Program-made: the position numbers and the translations under genes
Part shown: piece by piece, positions 16,273 through 25,508 of the stretch
Layout: each line of letters starts with the position of its first letter
Position numbering within the stretch: position 1 is the stretch's first letter
Assembly (NCBI RefSeq): GCF_026625865.1
Contig: NZ_CP113067.1
Span: 2,046,001 to 2,110,000, forward strand
Source: Microbacterium sp. SL75
GTDB lineage: Bacteria > Actinomycetota > Actinomycetes > Actinomycetales > Microbacteriaceae
Length of the DNA stretch: 64,000 nt
Reading direction: 5' to 3'
Notes under the pieces: generated by a model
The model's input: only the letters and a program-made list of their open reading frames with translations
What the model was told of the DNA's origin: nothing
The model's database searches: none

Positions 16273-16290
16273 GTCGATCGGAACGCGACG

Positions 16291-18057
16291 TCAGCTGATC
16301 AGCAGCAACTGGTGACCGGCCGAGACGGTGGTGCCGGGGGCGGCGTCGATGCCCGCGACCGTGCCGTCCTTGTGGGCCTGGATCGGCTGCTCCATCTTCA
16401 TCGCCTCGAGCACGACGACCAGGTCGCCCTTGACGACCTGCTGGCCCTCCTCGACGGCGACCTTGACGATCGTCGCCTGCATGGGCGACTTGACCGCGTC
16501 TCCGGTGGCTCCGGCGGTGGGCGACGCCCCGTGCGAGCGGCGCGTGGGGGGAGCGACGGCCGGGCGGCCCACCTGGGGAGCGGCAGCAGTGATGCGGTCG
16601 GGAAGGCTCACCTCGAGACGCTTGCCACCGACCTCGACGACCACGGTGTGGCGGCCGGGTGCGGCGGCGGGAGCTTCGAGCTCGCCGTCCCACGCGGGGA
16701 TGTCGTTGACGAACTCGGTCTCGATCCAGCGCGTGAAGACGCCGAACTCGCCGTTCTCAGCGGTGAAGGCGGGGTCGCGAACGACCTTGCGGTGGAAGGG
16801 GATCACGGTCGGCATGCCGGCGACCTCGAACTCGTCGAGGGCGCGGCGGGCGCGCTCGAGGGCCTCGGCGCGGTCGCGACCGGTGACGATGATCTTCGCC
16901 AGCAGCGAGTCGAAGGCGCCCGAGACGCTGTCGCCGGCGGTCACGCCGGAGTCGAGACGGATGCCGGGACCGCCGAACGTCTTGAAGACGTGGATGGGGC
17001 CGGGCTGAGGCAGGAACCCGCGGCCAGGGTCCTCGCCGTTGATACGGAACTCGATCGAGTGGCCGGTCGGCGCGGGGTCGTCGTAGCCGAGCTCCTCGCC
17101 CTCGGCGATGCGGAACTGCTCGCGCACCAGATCGATCCCGGTGACCTCCTCGGACACGGGGTGCTCGACCTGCAGGCGCGTGTTGACCTCGAGGAACGAG
17201 ATGGTGCCGTCCGCGCCGATGAGGAACTCGCAGGTGCCCGCGCCGACGTAGCCGACCTCTTTCAGGATGGCCTTGGATGCCGAGTACAGCACCGCGTTCT
17301 GCTCGTCGGTGAGGAAGGGGGCCGGGGCCTCCTCCACGAGTTTCTGGTGACGGCGCTGCAGCGAGCAGTCGCGGGTCGAGACGACGACGACGTTGCCGGC
17401 GGCATCCGCGAGGCACTGGGTCTCGACGTGTCGCGGCTTGTCGAGGTACTTCTCGACGAAGCACTCGCCGCGACCGAAGGCGGCGACCGCCTCGCGCGTG
17501 GCCGACTCGAACATCTCGGCGACCTCGTCGAGCTCGCGGGCGACCTTGAGCCCGCGTCCGCCGCCACCGTATGCGGCCTTGATGGCGATGGGCAGGCCCA
17601 CCTGCTCGGCGAAGGCGATGACCTCGTCAGCACCCGAGACGGGGCCGGGGGTTCCGGGGGCCAGCGGTGCGCCGACCTTCTCGGCGACGTGACGCGCCGT
17701 GACCTTGTCGCCGAGGGCCTCGATGGCATCGGGGGAGGGGCCGATCCACACGAGGCCGGCGCCGATCACGGCGCGGGCGAAGTCGGCGTTCTCGGCGAGG
17801 AAGCCGTAGCCGGGGTGGACGGCGTCGGCGCCGGAGCGGCGGGCGACCGAGAGGATCTTCTCGATCGACAGGTAGGTGTCGGCACTCGTCGCCCCGTCCA
17901 GGGCGTACGCCTCGTCGGCGAGGCGGGTGTGCAGAGCGTCACGGTCCTGATCGGCGTAGACGGCGACGGAGGCCTTCCCCGAATCACGGGCGGCGCGGAT
18001 GACTCGGACGGCGATCTCGCCGCGGTTGGCGACAAGGACCTTGGCGATCTTCGGCAT
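16291..18057 (-). CDS. Acyl-CoA carboxylase alpha subunit (biotin carboxylase + biotin carboxyl carrier)
   Basis: 588 residues. The biotin carboxylase part starts [20 protein letters not shown] and carries the ATP-grasp glycine loop YGGGGRG and the catalytic [14 protein letters not shown]. The C-terminal biotinyl domain has the lysine K554 in EAMKM, about 35 residues from the end as usual. It uses ATP and bicarbonate to charge biotin, then works with the beta and epsilon subunits (23529-25351) to make malonyl- or methylmalonyl-CoA for lipid synthesis. The alpha and beta genes are about 5 kb apart. Leaderless start: TAGGCT stands 6 nt before the ATG. Confidence 0.95.
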   Translation of the reverse strand: MPKIAKVLVANRGEIAVRVIRAARDSGKASVAVYADQDRDALHTRLADEAYALDGATSADTYLSIEKILSVARRSGADAVHPGYGFLAENADFARAVIGAGLVWIGPSPDAIEALGDKVTARHVAEKVGAPLAPGTPGPVSGADEVIAFAEQVGLPIAIKAAYGGGGRGLKVARELDEVAEMFESATREAVAAFGRGECFVEKYLDKPRHVETQCLADAAGNVVVVSTRDCSLQRRHQKLVEEAPAPFLTDEQNAVLYSASKAILKEVGYVGAGTCEFLIGADGTISFLEVNTRLQVEHPVSEEVTGIDLVREQFRIAEGEELGYDDPAPTGHSIEFRINGEDPGRGFLPQPGPIHVFKTFGGPGIRLDSGVTAGDSVSGAFDSLLAKIIVTGRDRAEALERARRALDEFEVAGMPTVIPFHRKVVRDPAFTAENGEFGVFTRWIETEFVNDIPAWDGELEAPAAAPGRHTVVVEVGGKRLEVSLPDRITAAAPQVGRPAVAPPTRRSHGASPTAGATGDAVKSPMQATIVKVAVEEGQQVVKGDLVVVLEAMKMEQPIQAHKDGTVAGIDAAPGTTVSAGHQLLLIS

Positions 18058-18063
18058 CCTCCC

Positions 18064-18069
18064 AGCCTA
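18064..18069 (-). promoter_or_regulatory. -10 box, leaderless promoter of carboxylase alpha
   Basis: TAGGCT on the minus strand ends 6 nt before the ATG at 18057, implying transcription from the first base of the start codon. Confidence 0.6.
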
Positions 18070-18134
18070 GCGAGGGGGCACCCCTGCCTTTTGACCCTCC
18101 TCGACAAGAAACGCCGAAAAACGTGTGGGGGAGT

Positions 18135-18782
18135 CTACGAACGGTTCCACAGCGCGGTCCACGAACCGCCGAGTTCCCGCACAAGGCGCCGGATGGTCGA
18201 CAGCGACATCCCGACCACCGTGGAGGGGTCGCCCTCGACGCGCTCGATGAAGGCGCCGCCGAGGCTGTCGACCGTGAAGGCCCCCGCCACGAGCAGGGGC
18301 TCGCCGCTGGCGACGTAGGCTGCGATCTCGTCCTCGTCGACGTCGTCGGCGAAGGTCACCGACGCCTCCGCCACCGCGTGTGCCTCACGCGGCTCGCTGC
18401 CGGGGGAGAGGCGGAACACGCTGTGGCCGGAGTGCAGTACGCCGGTACGCCCGCGCATGTCGAGCCAGCGTGCGGTCGCCGCCTCGGGTGTGTAGGGCTT
18501 GCCGAGGATCTCGTCGCCGAGCGCGAACATGGAGTCGCCGCCGATGACGAACCCGTCGAAGTCGGGCTCCTCGGCGTGCAGTCGCCGGGCGACGTCCTCG
18601 GCCTTGCGGCGCGCGAGCAGCAGGACGTGCTCCGTCGCGGGCAGACGTCGCCCCTCGGCGGCCTCGACCTCGGCGACCACGGCCTCCTCGTCGACCTGCG
18701 GTGCGCGCGCTTCGGGCTCGATCCCCGCCTGCCGCAGCAGCATCAGGCGGGCGGGAGAGGTGGATGCCAGGCACACGCGCAT
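18135..18782 (-). CDS. maf: Maf-family nucleotide pyrophosphatase
   Basis: 215 residues. Maf proteins hydrolyse non-canonical or methylated nucleoside triphosphates (house-cleaning) and affect septation. N-terminal signature LASTSPARLMLLRQAGI; LLARRKAEDVA; the catalytic-metal region VIGGDSMFALGDEILGKP; and the late motif YVASGEPLLVAGAF where other family members have YVxxGEPxdkAGaY. The lysine of the usual D-K-A-G motif is replaced, so substrate choice may differ from the classical dTTP/UTP enzymes. It lies 77 nt upstream of the carboxylase gene but has its own leaderless promoter, as does that gene. Confidence 0.9.
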   Translation of the reverse strand: MRVCLASTSPARLMLLRQAGIEPEARAPQVDEEAVVAEVEAAEGRRLPATEHVLLLARRKAEDVARRLHAEEPDFDGFVIGGDSMFALGDEILGKPYTPEAATARWLDMRGRTGVLHSGHSVFRLSPGSEPREAHAVAEASVTFADDVDEDEIAAYVASGEPLLVAGAFTVDSLGGAFIERVEGDPSTVVGMSLSTIRRLVRELGGSWTALWNRS

Positions 18783-18788
18783 ACGACA

Positions 18789-18794
18789 ACGCTA
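18789..18794 (-). promoter_or_regulatory. -10 box, leaderless promoter of maf
   Basis: TAGCGT on the minus strand stands 6 nt before the ATG at 18782. Confidence 0.55.
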
Positions 18795-18923
18795 CCCACG
18801 AGCGCGCTCGGCGTCGGCGGTTCGCGCCGGCTCGCGACCCCGTCGACCCGGGCGCGAGCCCTTTTCGGCGGCCTCGGCGCGCTGTCTCGCCCAACCGCCG
18901 GGTGCTCTCCCGGCCGCATGTGA

Positions 18924-18929
18924 CAGGCT
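18924..18929 (+). promoter_or_regulatory. -10 box, leaderless promoter of the RNA methyltransferase
   Basis: CAGGCT stands 6 nt before the ATG at 18936. The first base deviates from TANNNT, so support is weaker. Confidence 0.4.
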
Positions 18930-18935
18930 CGGAGC

Positions 18936-20195
18936 ATGCACGACGGCGACCTCATCGAACTCGACATCACCGGTATCGCCCACGGCGGTGTGTTCGTCGG
19001 GCGGCACGAGGGGCGCGTCGTCTTCGTATCCGACACGCTGCCGGGCGAGCGCGTCCGCGCGCGGCTCACCGACACGCGCAAGAAGGCGTTCTGGCGCGCC
19101 GAGGCCGTCGAAGTCGTGGATGCCGCTGCCGAGCGTCGTCCGCACGTGTGGCGTTCGGCCGGCATCGACGTCGATCCCGCGGAGCGCGTGGGCGGTGCCG
19201 AGTTCGGCCACATCGACCTGTCGCATCAGCGCGTGCTGAAGGAGCGCGTCGTGCGCGAGGCGATGGAGCGCGTCGGCCGCCTCGAGCTGCCGATCGATCT
19301 GCGTCCGGCCGGAGATGCGGATCGCCCCGAGACCGCCGATGGAACCGGATGGCGCACGCGCGTGAGCCTCCACGTCGACGACGAAGGTCGCGTTGGCGCG
19401 TACGCCGCACGCTCGCACCACGTCGTCGAGACCCCCGACCTCCCCCTCGCGACCGAGGCGATCGCCCGCGCGGCCGCCGAGGTCCGCGCGGGAGCACGGC
19501 CCGGGCGCATCGACCTCGTCCAGCCGACCGACGGACGCGTCCGCGTGCTTCCCCGTCCCGACGGCGAGCGCTCGAGCGCCGCACCCGAGGTCGTCGAAGA
19601 GATCGTGGGCGAGCGCGTCTTCCGGGTCGATGCCGGGGGTTTCTGGCAGGTGCACCGCCTCGCCGCGCACACCCTGACCTCTCTCGTGAAGACGGAACTG
19701 CGCGCCTCGGTGGGCGAGCTCGACCCCGAGGCGACGCACCTCGACCTCTACGGCGGGGTCGGGCTCTTCGCCGCATCCCTCGCCGAGCTGGGCGGGGCGT
19801 CCACGCGCGTGGTCAGCGTGGAGTCCGATCCCCGTGCTACGGAGCACGCCGGAGAGAACCTCGCCGAGTGGGTCGGCGCGCGCGCCGAGACCGCGCGGGT
19901 CGACCGCTACGTAAAGACCCTCGCCGCCGGTGCGTCGGAGCGCGAGCGCGCGCGCCTGGAGCGCGGCGTCGTGCTGCTGGATCCGCCGCGTGCGGGTGCC
20001 GGCCGCGCGGCGGTGGAGGGCATCGCCGCGCTCTCTCCCTCGGCGGTCGTCTACGTCGCCTGCGATCCCGTCGCCCTCGCCCGCGATCTGGCGCTGTTCG
20101 CGGAGCTCGGTTATCGGGCGGAGCGTGGCATCCGGGGTGTGGACCTGTTCCCGAACTCGCATCACGTCGAAGCTGTCACGGTCCTGCGCCGCTGA
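18936..20195 (+). CDS. SAM-dependent RNA 5-methyluridine methyltransferase (TrmA/RlmD-like)
   Basis: 419 residues. An N-terminal TRAM domain (residues 1-60, GDLIELDITGIAHGG, LPGERVRARL) is followed by a class I methyltransferase. Motif I is HLDLYGGVGLFAASL, motif IV is VVLLDPPRAGAGR, and the catalytic cysteine is C376 in YVACDPVALARDL. Such enzymes methylate C5 of uridine in tRNA or 23S rRNA. The iron-sulfur cysteines of RlmD are not obvious at the N-terminus. It is single-standing, with the two-component genes 59 nt downstream on their own promoter. The exact target base cannot be told from sequence. Confidence 0.9.
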   Translation: MHDGDLIELDITGIAHGGVFVGRHEGRVVFVSDTLPGERVRARLTDTRKKAFWRAEAVEVVDAAAERRPHVWRSAGIDVDPAERVGGAEFGHIDLSHQRVLKERVVREAMERVGRLELPIDLRPAGDADRPETADGTGWRTRVSLHVDDEGRVGAYAARSHHVVETPDLPLATEAIARAAAEVRAGARPGRIDLVQPTDGRVRVLPRPDGERSSAAPEVVEEIVGERVFRVDAGGFWQVHRLAAHTLTSLVKTELRASVGELDPEATHLDLYGGVGLFAASLAELGGASTRVVSVESDPRATEHAGENLAEWVGARAETARVDRYVKTLAAGASERERARLERGVVLLDPPRAGAGRAAVEGIAALSPSAVVYVACDPVALARDLALFAELGYRAERGIRGVDLFPNSHHVEAVTVLRR

Positions 20196-20242
20196 CGCGC
20201 CGGACCGCGAGATCGCTCCCGCCCCGCCTGCCCCCGCGCCGA

Positions 20243-20248
20243 TACGAT
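20243..20248 (+). promoter_or_regulatory. -10 box, leaderless promoter of the response-regulator operon
   Basis: TACGAT stands 6 nt before the ATG at 20255, a near-perfect leaderless arrangement. Confidence 0.65.
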
Positions 20249-20254
20249 GTGGGG

Positions 20255-20923
20255 ATGACGCGCGTCGCCTTGATCGATGACCACGAATCGGTCCGACTCG
20301 GGCTGGAGGCCGCTCTCGCGCGCACCGAAGCCACCGAGGTCGTCTTCTCGGGCGCGAACGTCGCCTCGTACCTCTCGTGGAGGCAGGCCGCCGCGGCGAC
20401 CCCCGCCGACGTCGTCGTGCTCGATCTGACGCTCGGAGACGGCACGACCGTTTCGGAGAACGTCGACCGTGTCGTCCGCGACGGCTCGAGCGTCATCATC
20501 CACAGCGTCGCCGACCGCGCCGCGGCGGTGCGCGAGGCGCTCGCCGCCGGAGCCGCGGGGATCGTCAGCAAGTCGTCGCCGACGCACGAGGTGCTCGGCG
20601 CCATCAGCACCGTGGCCCGCGGAGAGGTGCTCGACAACGTCGAGTGGGCCAGCGCCGTCGAGGGCGATCGCGAGTTCGCCGACGCGCAGCTCTCGACCCG
20701 CGAGCGAGAGGTCCTGCGTCTGTACGCCGCCGGTCTGCCGCTCAAGGCGGTCGCCGATCGACTGGGCGTTGCGTACTCCACCGCCAAGGAGAACATCACC
20801 CGCGTCCGCGTGAAGTACGTCGAGGTGGGGCGTCCGGCACCGACCAAGGTCGATCTGCTGCGACGGGCCATGGAAGACGGCATCCTGCAGGACGCACCCG
20901 ATGACGCTCCACTCCATGGCTGA
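20255..20923 (+). CDS. NarL/FixJ-family response regulator
   Basis: 222 residues. The receiver domain has the acidic pair D8-D9 (LIDDHES), the phosphoacceptor D57 (VVVLDLTLGD), a switch Ser/His region (IIHSVAD) and the conserved Lys (IVSKSSP). A LuxR-type HTH (about 145-200: LSTREREVLRLYAAGLPLKA, YSTAKENITRVRVKY) follows. It binds DNA when phosphorylated by the kinase encoded next, with which it overlaps by 23 nt. First gene of a three-gene operon with a leaderless promoter. Its targets are unknown. Confidence 0.93.
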   Translation: MTRVALIDDHESVRLGLEAALARTEATEVVFSGANVASYLSWRQAAAATPADVVVLDLTLGDGTTVSENVDRVVRDGSSVIIHSVADRAAAVREALAAGAAGIVSKSSPTHEVLGAISTVARGEVLDNVEWASAVEGDREFADAQLSTREREVLRLYAAGLPLKAVADRLGVAYSTAKENITRVRVKYVEVGRPAPTKVDLLRRAMEDGILQDAPDDAPLHG

Positions 20924-22172
20924 GAACCATCGGTCCGTGCTCGACGAGGCGTGGGGACGCATCCCGCACACGCGCGAGGGGCAGGCGGAGCAGGGGGCGT
21001 TCACGCAGACGCGCATCGAGCGCGTCATCACCCTCATCGTGGGGCCGGGCTCGCTCGTGCTGGGGCTCCAGGCCTTCGTCGCGGCGTTCGGGCCCGGAGA
21101 CGAGGCCGCCGGATGGCACATTCCGCTCGTGCTCTCGGTCTTCGTCCCGTTGGTGGCCATGATCGCCGCGTGCACCGTGGGGCGCTTCGCGCGAGTGTTC
21201 TCGGGCGTGTTCGCGGTCGTCTTCATGCTCGCGCTGACGCTCTGGCCGGTTGCCACGGCCGGGGGGCCCACGCCCGTCCCCACCGAGAACCCGTGGATCT
21301 TCTACTTGGTCAACGTCGCCACCGTCGCGACCGTGGTCGCTTTCCCCCTGTCGTTGCAGGTCGTATGGACGGTCGCGGCGCCGCTTCTGTTCGGCGTGGT
21401 CCGCCTGCTGCAGGCCGGCGGACGCAGCGAGTTCTTCGTCCCGATCGCCCTGGACGTCTCGTTCGCGCTCATCCTGGGCAGCGTCCTGGTGACGCTCGGC
21501 TGGATGTACCGCTCCATCGCCGCGAACGTGGATCAGGCCCGCGCCTCGGCGGTTACCAGCTACGCCGCAGCGGCCGCCACCGCCGCGACGGAGCACGAGC
21601 GCGTCGCCGTGGCCGCCCTCATGCACGACAGCGTGCTGGGGGCCCTGCTGGCGGCCGACCGCGCGACCACCCCCCGTGAGCGCACGCTGGCGGTCAGCAT
21701 GGCCCGCGAGGCGCTGACGCGACTGGCCAACGCCGAGAAGGACTCTCTGGAGGGCAGCGACGAGCCCGTCTCCGCGCTGCGTCTGGCCGAGGACATCGAG
21801 GCGTCCGCTCGGGACCTCGGGGTCGATCTGACCGTGGTCCGTCACGTCGACGAGGGCACGCCGCACGTGCCGGGCCGCATCGCGCGCGCGCTCGTCCTCG
21901 CGGCGATGCAGGCGGTCGCGAACGCGGTACAGCACGCCGACGCGCAGGGCCTCACCGTGCAATTGACCGGCTATGCCTCGCCGGGGAGCGTCTCGGTGCG
22001 GGTGCGCGATACCGGACCCGGTTTCGACATCGCTTCAATCCCGGCCGATCGGCTCGGCATCCGCGGCTCGATCGACGCGCGGCTCGCCGCCGTCGGCGGT
22101 CGCAGCGAGATCGACTCCCACGCAGGCGGAACGACCGTGACCCTCGAGTGGGAGAGCGGTGACCGCTGGTGA
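20901..22172 (+). CDS. Sensor histidine kinase (NarX/DesK-like, HisKA_3 type)
   Basis: 423 residues. Four to six membrane helices span about 40-205. A short coiled region follows, then the dimerisation/phosphoacceptor helix with H242 in ALMHDSVLG and an HATPase domain with NAVQHADA (N box) and RVRDTGPGFD (G1 box), then GIRGSIDARLAAVGG. The N-terminus has no large extracellular sensor, so the signal is probably sensed in or at the membrane. ATG 20901 is preferred over ATG 20916 because AGGA stands about 9 nt upstream. It partners with the response regulator at 20255. Confidence 0.93.
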   Translation: MTLHSMAENHRSVLDEAWGRIPHTREGQAEQGAFTQTRIERVITLIVGPGSLVLGLQAFVAAFGPGDEAAGWHIPLVLSVFVPLVAMIAACTVGRFARVFSGVFAVVFMLALTLWPVATAGGPTPVPTENPWIFYLVNVATVATVVAFPLSLQVVWTVAAPLLFGVVRLLQAGGRSEFFVPIALDVSFALILGSVLVTLGWMYRSIAANVDQARASAVTSYAAAAATAATEHERVAVAALMHDSVLGALLAADRATTPRERTLAVSMAREALTRLANAEKDSLEGSDEPVSALRLAEDIEASARDLGVDLTVVRHVDEGTPHVPGRIARALVLAAMQAVANAVQHADAQGLTVQLTGYASPGSVSVRVRDTGPGFDIASIPADRLGIRGSIDARLAAVGGRSEIDSHAGGTTVTLEWESGDRW

Positions 22173-23203
22173 CCGTCCGCTCCATCCTCTCGGTCATCGG
22201 CCTGGCCTTCACCGCCTATCTCGCCGCGCGCGGCCTCATCTGGACCTCGCCCGAGACCGTCGTGCGCGGATGGCTGATCGTTGCGGCGCTGGTGATCTAC
22301 CTCCCCGTGACGTGGTTGTGGATCTTCGCGATCGGTGCCCGCGACAGGCGGGGGCAGTCGTCGTCGGCGACGCGGGCGCGGCTCCCCGCGTGGGGCGTCA
22401 CCCTCGCCCTCTTCGTCGCGGTGATCGTCTCGAACGCGCCGTTCCTCGCCGTCACCGAGGCCGGTCGCACGCAGCCGTTCGTCACCTGGGTGATCGGCGG
22501 CGTCGGTGCGCTCATGACCATCGTCATGGTGCGGCGCCGTCCGATCGTCGCCTGGGTCGGCACGCTGGTCCTGACCGTCTCGACGTCCTTCTGGCTCGGG
22601 CCGCTCCAGGCGCTCAGCCTGGGCCTCGTGGGCTCGATCGTCTGGGTCACGGCGGCGCAGCTCGTGACCATCGCCCTCGATCGCGCGGCCCGCGACGCCG
22701 AGCACCTCGCGGAGCTCCAGCAGGCGGCATCCGCCTGGCAGGCCTCGCAGAGCGGTCGTCAGCGCGAGCGTCGGCTGCACGTGCAGCGGGCCCTGCAGGC
22801 GGCGGGTCCGATCCTCGCCCGCACCATCGAGAACGGCGGCAACCTGCGTGCCGCGGACAAGCAGGCGGCCCGGCGCGCCGAGGCGAGCCTGCGCGATGAA
22901 CTGCGCGGAAACCGGCTCCTCGACGACGGCGTCCGCGCCGAGATCGACGCCGCGAGGCGCCGCGGCTCCGCGGTCAGCCTCTTCGACGAGGGGGGTCTGG
23001 AGGGGCTCGGCATCGGCGCCCTGAACGGCATCCGTGCCGAGCTGGCCGAGATCCTCCGCGAGGCGTCGTCGGAGCGGGTGATCATCCGCACGTCGCCGCA
23101 CCACGAGATCGCCGTGACGATCGTGGGGCGCTCCGCCGGCGACAGCGCCGGGGGAGACGACGATCAGGTCGACCTTTGGCGGGAGATCCGTCGCCCGCGC
23201 TGA
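22169..23203 (+). CDS. Membrane protein of the two-component operon, kinase-like layout without kinase motifs
   Basis: 344 residues, unrecognised. About five or six hydrophobic helices occupy residues 1-170. A long helical, Arg/Ala-rich stretch with coiled-coil character follows (about 170-265), then a small C-terminal domain (LGIGALNGIRAELAEIL, RTSPHHEIAVTIVGRS). The layout mirrors the preceding kinase, but there is no histidine box and no ATP-binding N or G box. It starts with a GTG overlapping the kinase stop (GTGA), so it is translationally coupled. It may be an accessory or pseudo-kinase subunit that senses or tunes the signal; this is inference from context. Confidence 0.75.
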   Translation: MTVRSILSVIGLAFTAYLAARGLIWTSPETVVRGWLIVAALVIYLPVTWLWIFAIGARDRRGQSSSATRARLPAWGVTLALFVAVIVSNAPFLAVTEAGRTQPFVTWVIGGVGALMTIVMVRRRPIVAWVGTLVLTVSTSFWLGPLQALSLGLVGSIVWVTAAQLVTIALDRAARDAEHLAELQQAASAWQASQSGRQRERRLHVQRALQAAGPILARTIENGGNLRAADKQAARRAEASLRDELRGNRLLDDGVRAEIDAARRRGSAVSLFDEGGLEGLGIGALNGIRAELAEILREASSERVIIRTSPHHEIAVTIVGRSAGDSAGGDDDQVDLWREIRRPR

Positions 23204-23343
23204 CGGCGACCCGAGGGGTGCCGTTCGCTGATCCGAGAAGACCCCGCGCCGCACACGTCGAACTCGCACCGCGCGCGGCCGGCGGCGGCGACGTGAGGGG
23301 GGTCCGTCGGCGCCGCCATGCCCTCCGCGGGGGAAGAGGATGA

Positions 23344-23378
23344 GGGTGAGGGGCGGCGAATGCGCCAGCCCCTCACCC
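23344..23378. terminator. Hairpin terminator in 23204-23528
   Basis: GGGTGAGGGGC (23344-23354) and GCCCCTCACCC (23368-23378) form an 11-bp perfect stem, extended inward by GGCG/CGCC. It separates the convergent two-component operon and the carboxylase epsilon/beta operon. I see no gene or other signal in the rest of this 325-bp gap. Confidence 0.65.
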
Positions 23379-23528
23379 GGGCGAACGGTTACCCGAAAAC
23401 CGTCCGCACGGCCGAATCCGGCTCGAGTGAGCGGTCCGACCGAACGCGTGATGCGTTCCAGCTCCTCCAGTATTCGGCAGTGTCTCCCGTCCGTCTGTAG
23501 GTATTTCGGGGGACATTTCGAACAGGTC

Positions 23529-23765
23529 TCAGCCGATGAAGCCGTGCCATCCCGCGGTGCGGTTCAGCGGGGCGCGCAGGCCCCGCGCGGATAGCTCCCA
23601 GCGCGAGCGCGGAGTGTCGTCGGGGACGGTGGCGTCGGCCACCTCGCGGACGTACGCGTCGCTGACCACGACGATCGCCGCGGCCAGCTCCTCCTCGGTG
23701 GGCGTGCCGCGAACGACCTCCGCCACGAACGGGCGGGGGTCGTCGGTGCGGGGGGCGTCGCTCAC
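23529..23765 (-). CDS. Acyl-CoA carboxylase epsilon subunit
   Basis: 78-residue small subunit of actinobacterial acyl-CoA carboxylase, which stabilises and stimulates the alpha/beta complex. It shows the typical acidic N-terminus, then [17 protein letters not shown] and a Trp-containing end ([16 protein letters not shown]). It starts with a GTG that overlaps the beta-subunit stop (GTGA). Position right after the beta gene, with this size, is characteristic. Confidence 0.88.
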   Translation of the reverse strand: MSDAPRTDDPRPFVAEVVRGTPTEEELAAAIVVVSDAYVREVADATVPDDTPRSRWELSARGLRAPLNRTAGWHGFIG

Positions 23766-25351
23766 AGCGGGATGTTCCCGTGCTTCTTCGCGGGCAGGCT
23801 CGCGCGCTTGTTGCGCAGGGCCCGAAGCGCCTTGGCGATCGACACGCGCGTCTGCGCCGGCTCGATGATCCCGTCGAGCTCGCCGCGCTCGGCGGCCAGG
23901 AACGGGGATGCCACGTTGTAGGTGTACTCGTTCGCGAGGCGCGTGCGCACGGCGGCGACGTCTTCGCCGGCCTCCTCTGCGCGCTTGATCTCGCCGCGGT
24001 AGAGGATGTTCACCGCGCCCTGGCCGCCCATGACGGCGATCTCGGCGGTGGGCCACGCGAGGTTGATGTCGGCACCGAGCTGCTTCGAGCCCATGACGAT
24101 GTATGCGCCGCCGTAGGCCTTGCGCAGGATCACGGTGACCAGGGGCACGGTGGCCTCGGCGTAGGCGTACAGCAGCTTGGCGCCGCGGCGGATGACGCCG
24201 GTCCACTCCTGATCGGTGCCGGGGAGATAGCCGGGCACGTCGACGAGGGTCACGATGGGCACCGAGAACGCGTCGCAGAAACGCACGAAGCGGCTGGCCT
24301 TCTCGCCCGCGTCGATGTTCAACGTGCCGGCCATCTGCGAGGGCTGGTTGGCGATGATGCCGACCGTGCGCCCCTCGATGCGACCGAAGCCGATCACGAT
24401 GTTCGGCGCGAACAGCGGCTGCACCTCGAGGAATTCGGCGGCATCCACGATGCCGTCGATGACGGTGTGGATGTCGTACGGCTGGTTCGGGGAGTCGGGG
24501 ATGACCGTGTTCAGCGAGCGATCGGCATCCGTCGTCTCGAACTCGAAGGGGGTGTCGTAGACCGGGATCTCGGCGAGGTTGTTGTCGGGGAGGTAGCTGA
24601 TGAGGCCGCGGGCGTAGTCGATCGCGTCGTCCTCGTCGTCGGCCAGGTAATGCGCGACGCCCGAGCGGGTGTTGTGGGTGTGGGCGCCGCCGAGTTCTTC
24701 CATGCCGACGTCTTCGCCGGTGACGGTCTTGATCACGTCGGGCCCGGTGACGAACATCTGGCTGGTCTTGTCGACCATGATGACGAAGTCGGTGAGGGCG
24801 GGGGAGTAGACCGCGCCACCGGCGGCCGGGCCCATGATGATCGAGATCTGCGGGATGACGCCGGAGGCCGCGGTGTTCAGCCGGAAGATCTCGCCGTACT
24901 TGCCGAGCGCCACGACGCCCTCCTGGATGCGGGCGCCGCCCGAGTCCAGGATGCCGATGATGGGGATGCCGCTTCGCAGGGCCAGCTCCATCACCTTGAT
25001 GATCTTGTCGCCGGCGACCTCGCCGAGAGAGCCGCCGAAGGTCGAGAAGTCCTGCGCGTAGACGGCCACGGTCCGACCGTGGATCGTGCCCGTGCCGGTG
25101 ACGACGGAGTCGCCGTAGGGGCGGGACTTGTCCATGCCGAAGGCGGTGGTGCGGTGGCGCACGTACTCGTCGAGCTCGACGAAGGAGCCGGGGTCGACCA
25201 GCATCTCGAGGCGCTCGCGGGCGGTGAGCTTGCCCTTCGCGTGCTGCTTGTCTCGAGCGGCGGCTTCGGCATCGACGACCGCCTCCTGGAACCTGCTGCG
25301 GAGGTCCGCGATCTTGCCGGCGGTGGTGAAGAGATCGGGCTGGTCGGTCAC
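23762..25351 (-). CDS. Acyl-CoA (propionyl/acetyl-CoA) carboxylase beta subunit
   Basis: 529 residues. Carboxyltransferase that moves CO2 from carboxybiotin to an acyl-CoA. Landmarks: [29 protein letters not shown], the oxyanion-hole stretch [12 protein letters not shown] with [17 protein letters not shown], and the C-terminal [23 protein letters not shown] and [17 protein letters not shown]. The GTG at 25351 is chosen because the protein then begins [18 protein letters not shown] and TAGGGT lies 7 nt before it; the open frame runs 17 codons further. Subunit of the complex with 16291-18057 and 23529-23765. Acyl-chain preference is not assigned. Confidence 0.95.
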   Translation of the reverse strand: MTDQPDLFTTAGKIADLRSRFQEAVVDAEAAARDKQHAKGKLTARERLEMLVDPGSFVELDEYVRHRTTAFGMDKSRPYGDSVVTGTGTIHGRTVAVYAQDFSTFGGSLGEVAGDKIIKVMELALRSGIPIIGILDSGGARIQEGVVALGKYGEIFRLNTAASGVIPQISIIMGPAAGGAVYSPALTDFVIMVDKTSQMFVTGPDVIKTVTGEDVGMEELGGAHTHNTRSGVAHYLADDEDDAIDYARGLISYLPDNNLAEIPVYDTPFEFETTDADRSLNTVIPDSPNQPYDIHTVIDGIVDAAEFLEVQPLFAPNIVIGFGRIEGRTVGIIANQPSQMAGTLNIDAGEKASRFVRFCDAFSVPIVTLVDVPGYLPGTDQEWTGVIRRGAKLLYAYAEATVPLVTVILRKAYGGAYIVMGSKQLGADINLAWPTAEIAVMGGQGAVNILYRGEIKRAEEAGEDVAAVRTRLANEYTYNVASPFLAAERGELDGIIEPAQTRVSIAKALRALRNKRASLPAKKHGNIPL

Positions 25352-25358
25352 GCTTTCC

Positions 25359-25364
25359 ACCCTA
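25359..25364 (-). promoter_or_regulatory. -10 box, leaderless promoter of carboxylase beta-epsilon
   Basis: TAGGGT on the minus strand, 7 nt before the GTG at 25351. Confidence 0.55.
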
Positions 25365-25496
25365 GCGACCGCATCGCCGCCCGCGTTGGAGGGTGCGCAC
25401 AAGCGAATGCGCGGGGCGCTGTGGCATCCGCCTATGCCCCGCCCTGTCGCGCCGCGAAGGAGAACGCAAGCGGATGCCGGGAACCCGGCCGTTCCC

Positions 25497-25502
25497 TAGG
25501 GT
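25497..25502 (+). promoter_or_regulatory. -10 box, leaderless promoter of birA
   Basis: TAGGGT stands 6 nt before the ATG at 25509. This favours that ATG over the GTG at 25503, which abuts the box. Confidence 0.6.
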
Positions 25503-25508
25503 GTGCTC

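Noticed and set aside
16006..18318. 770-codon + strand open frame beginning inside the tandem repeat
   Set aside because: Antisense to the well-defined carboxylase alpha gene. The part over the repeat has no ribosome site.
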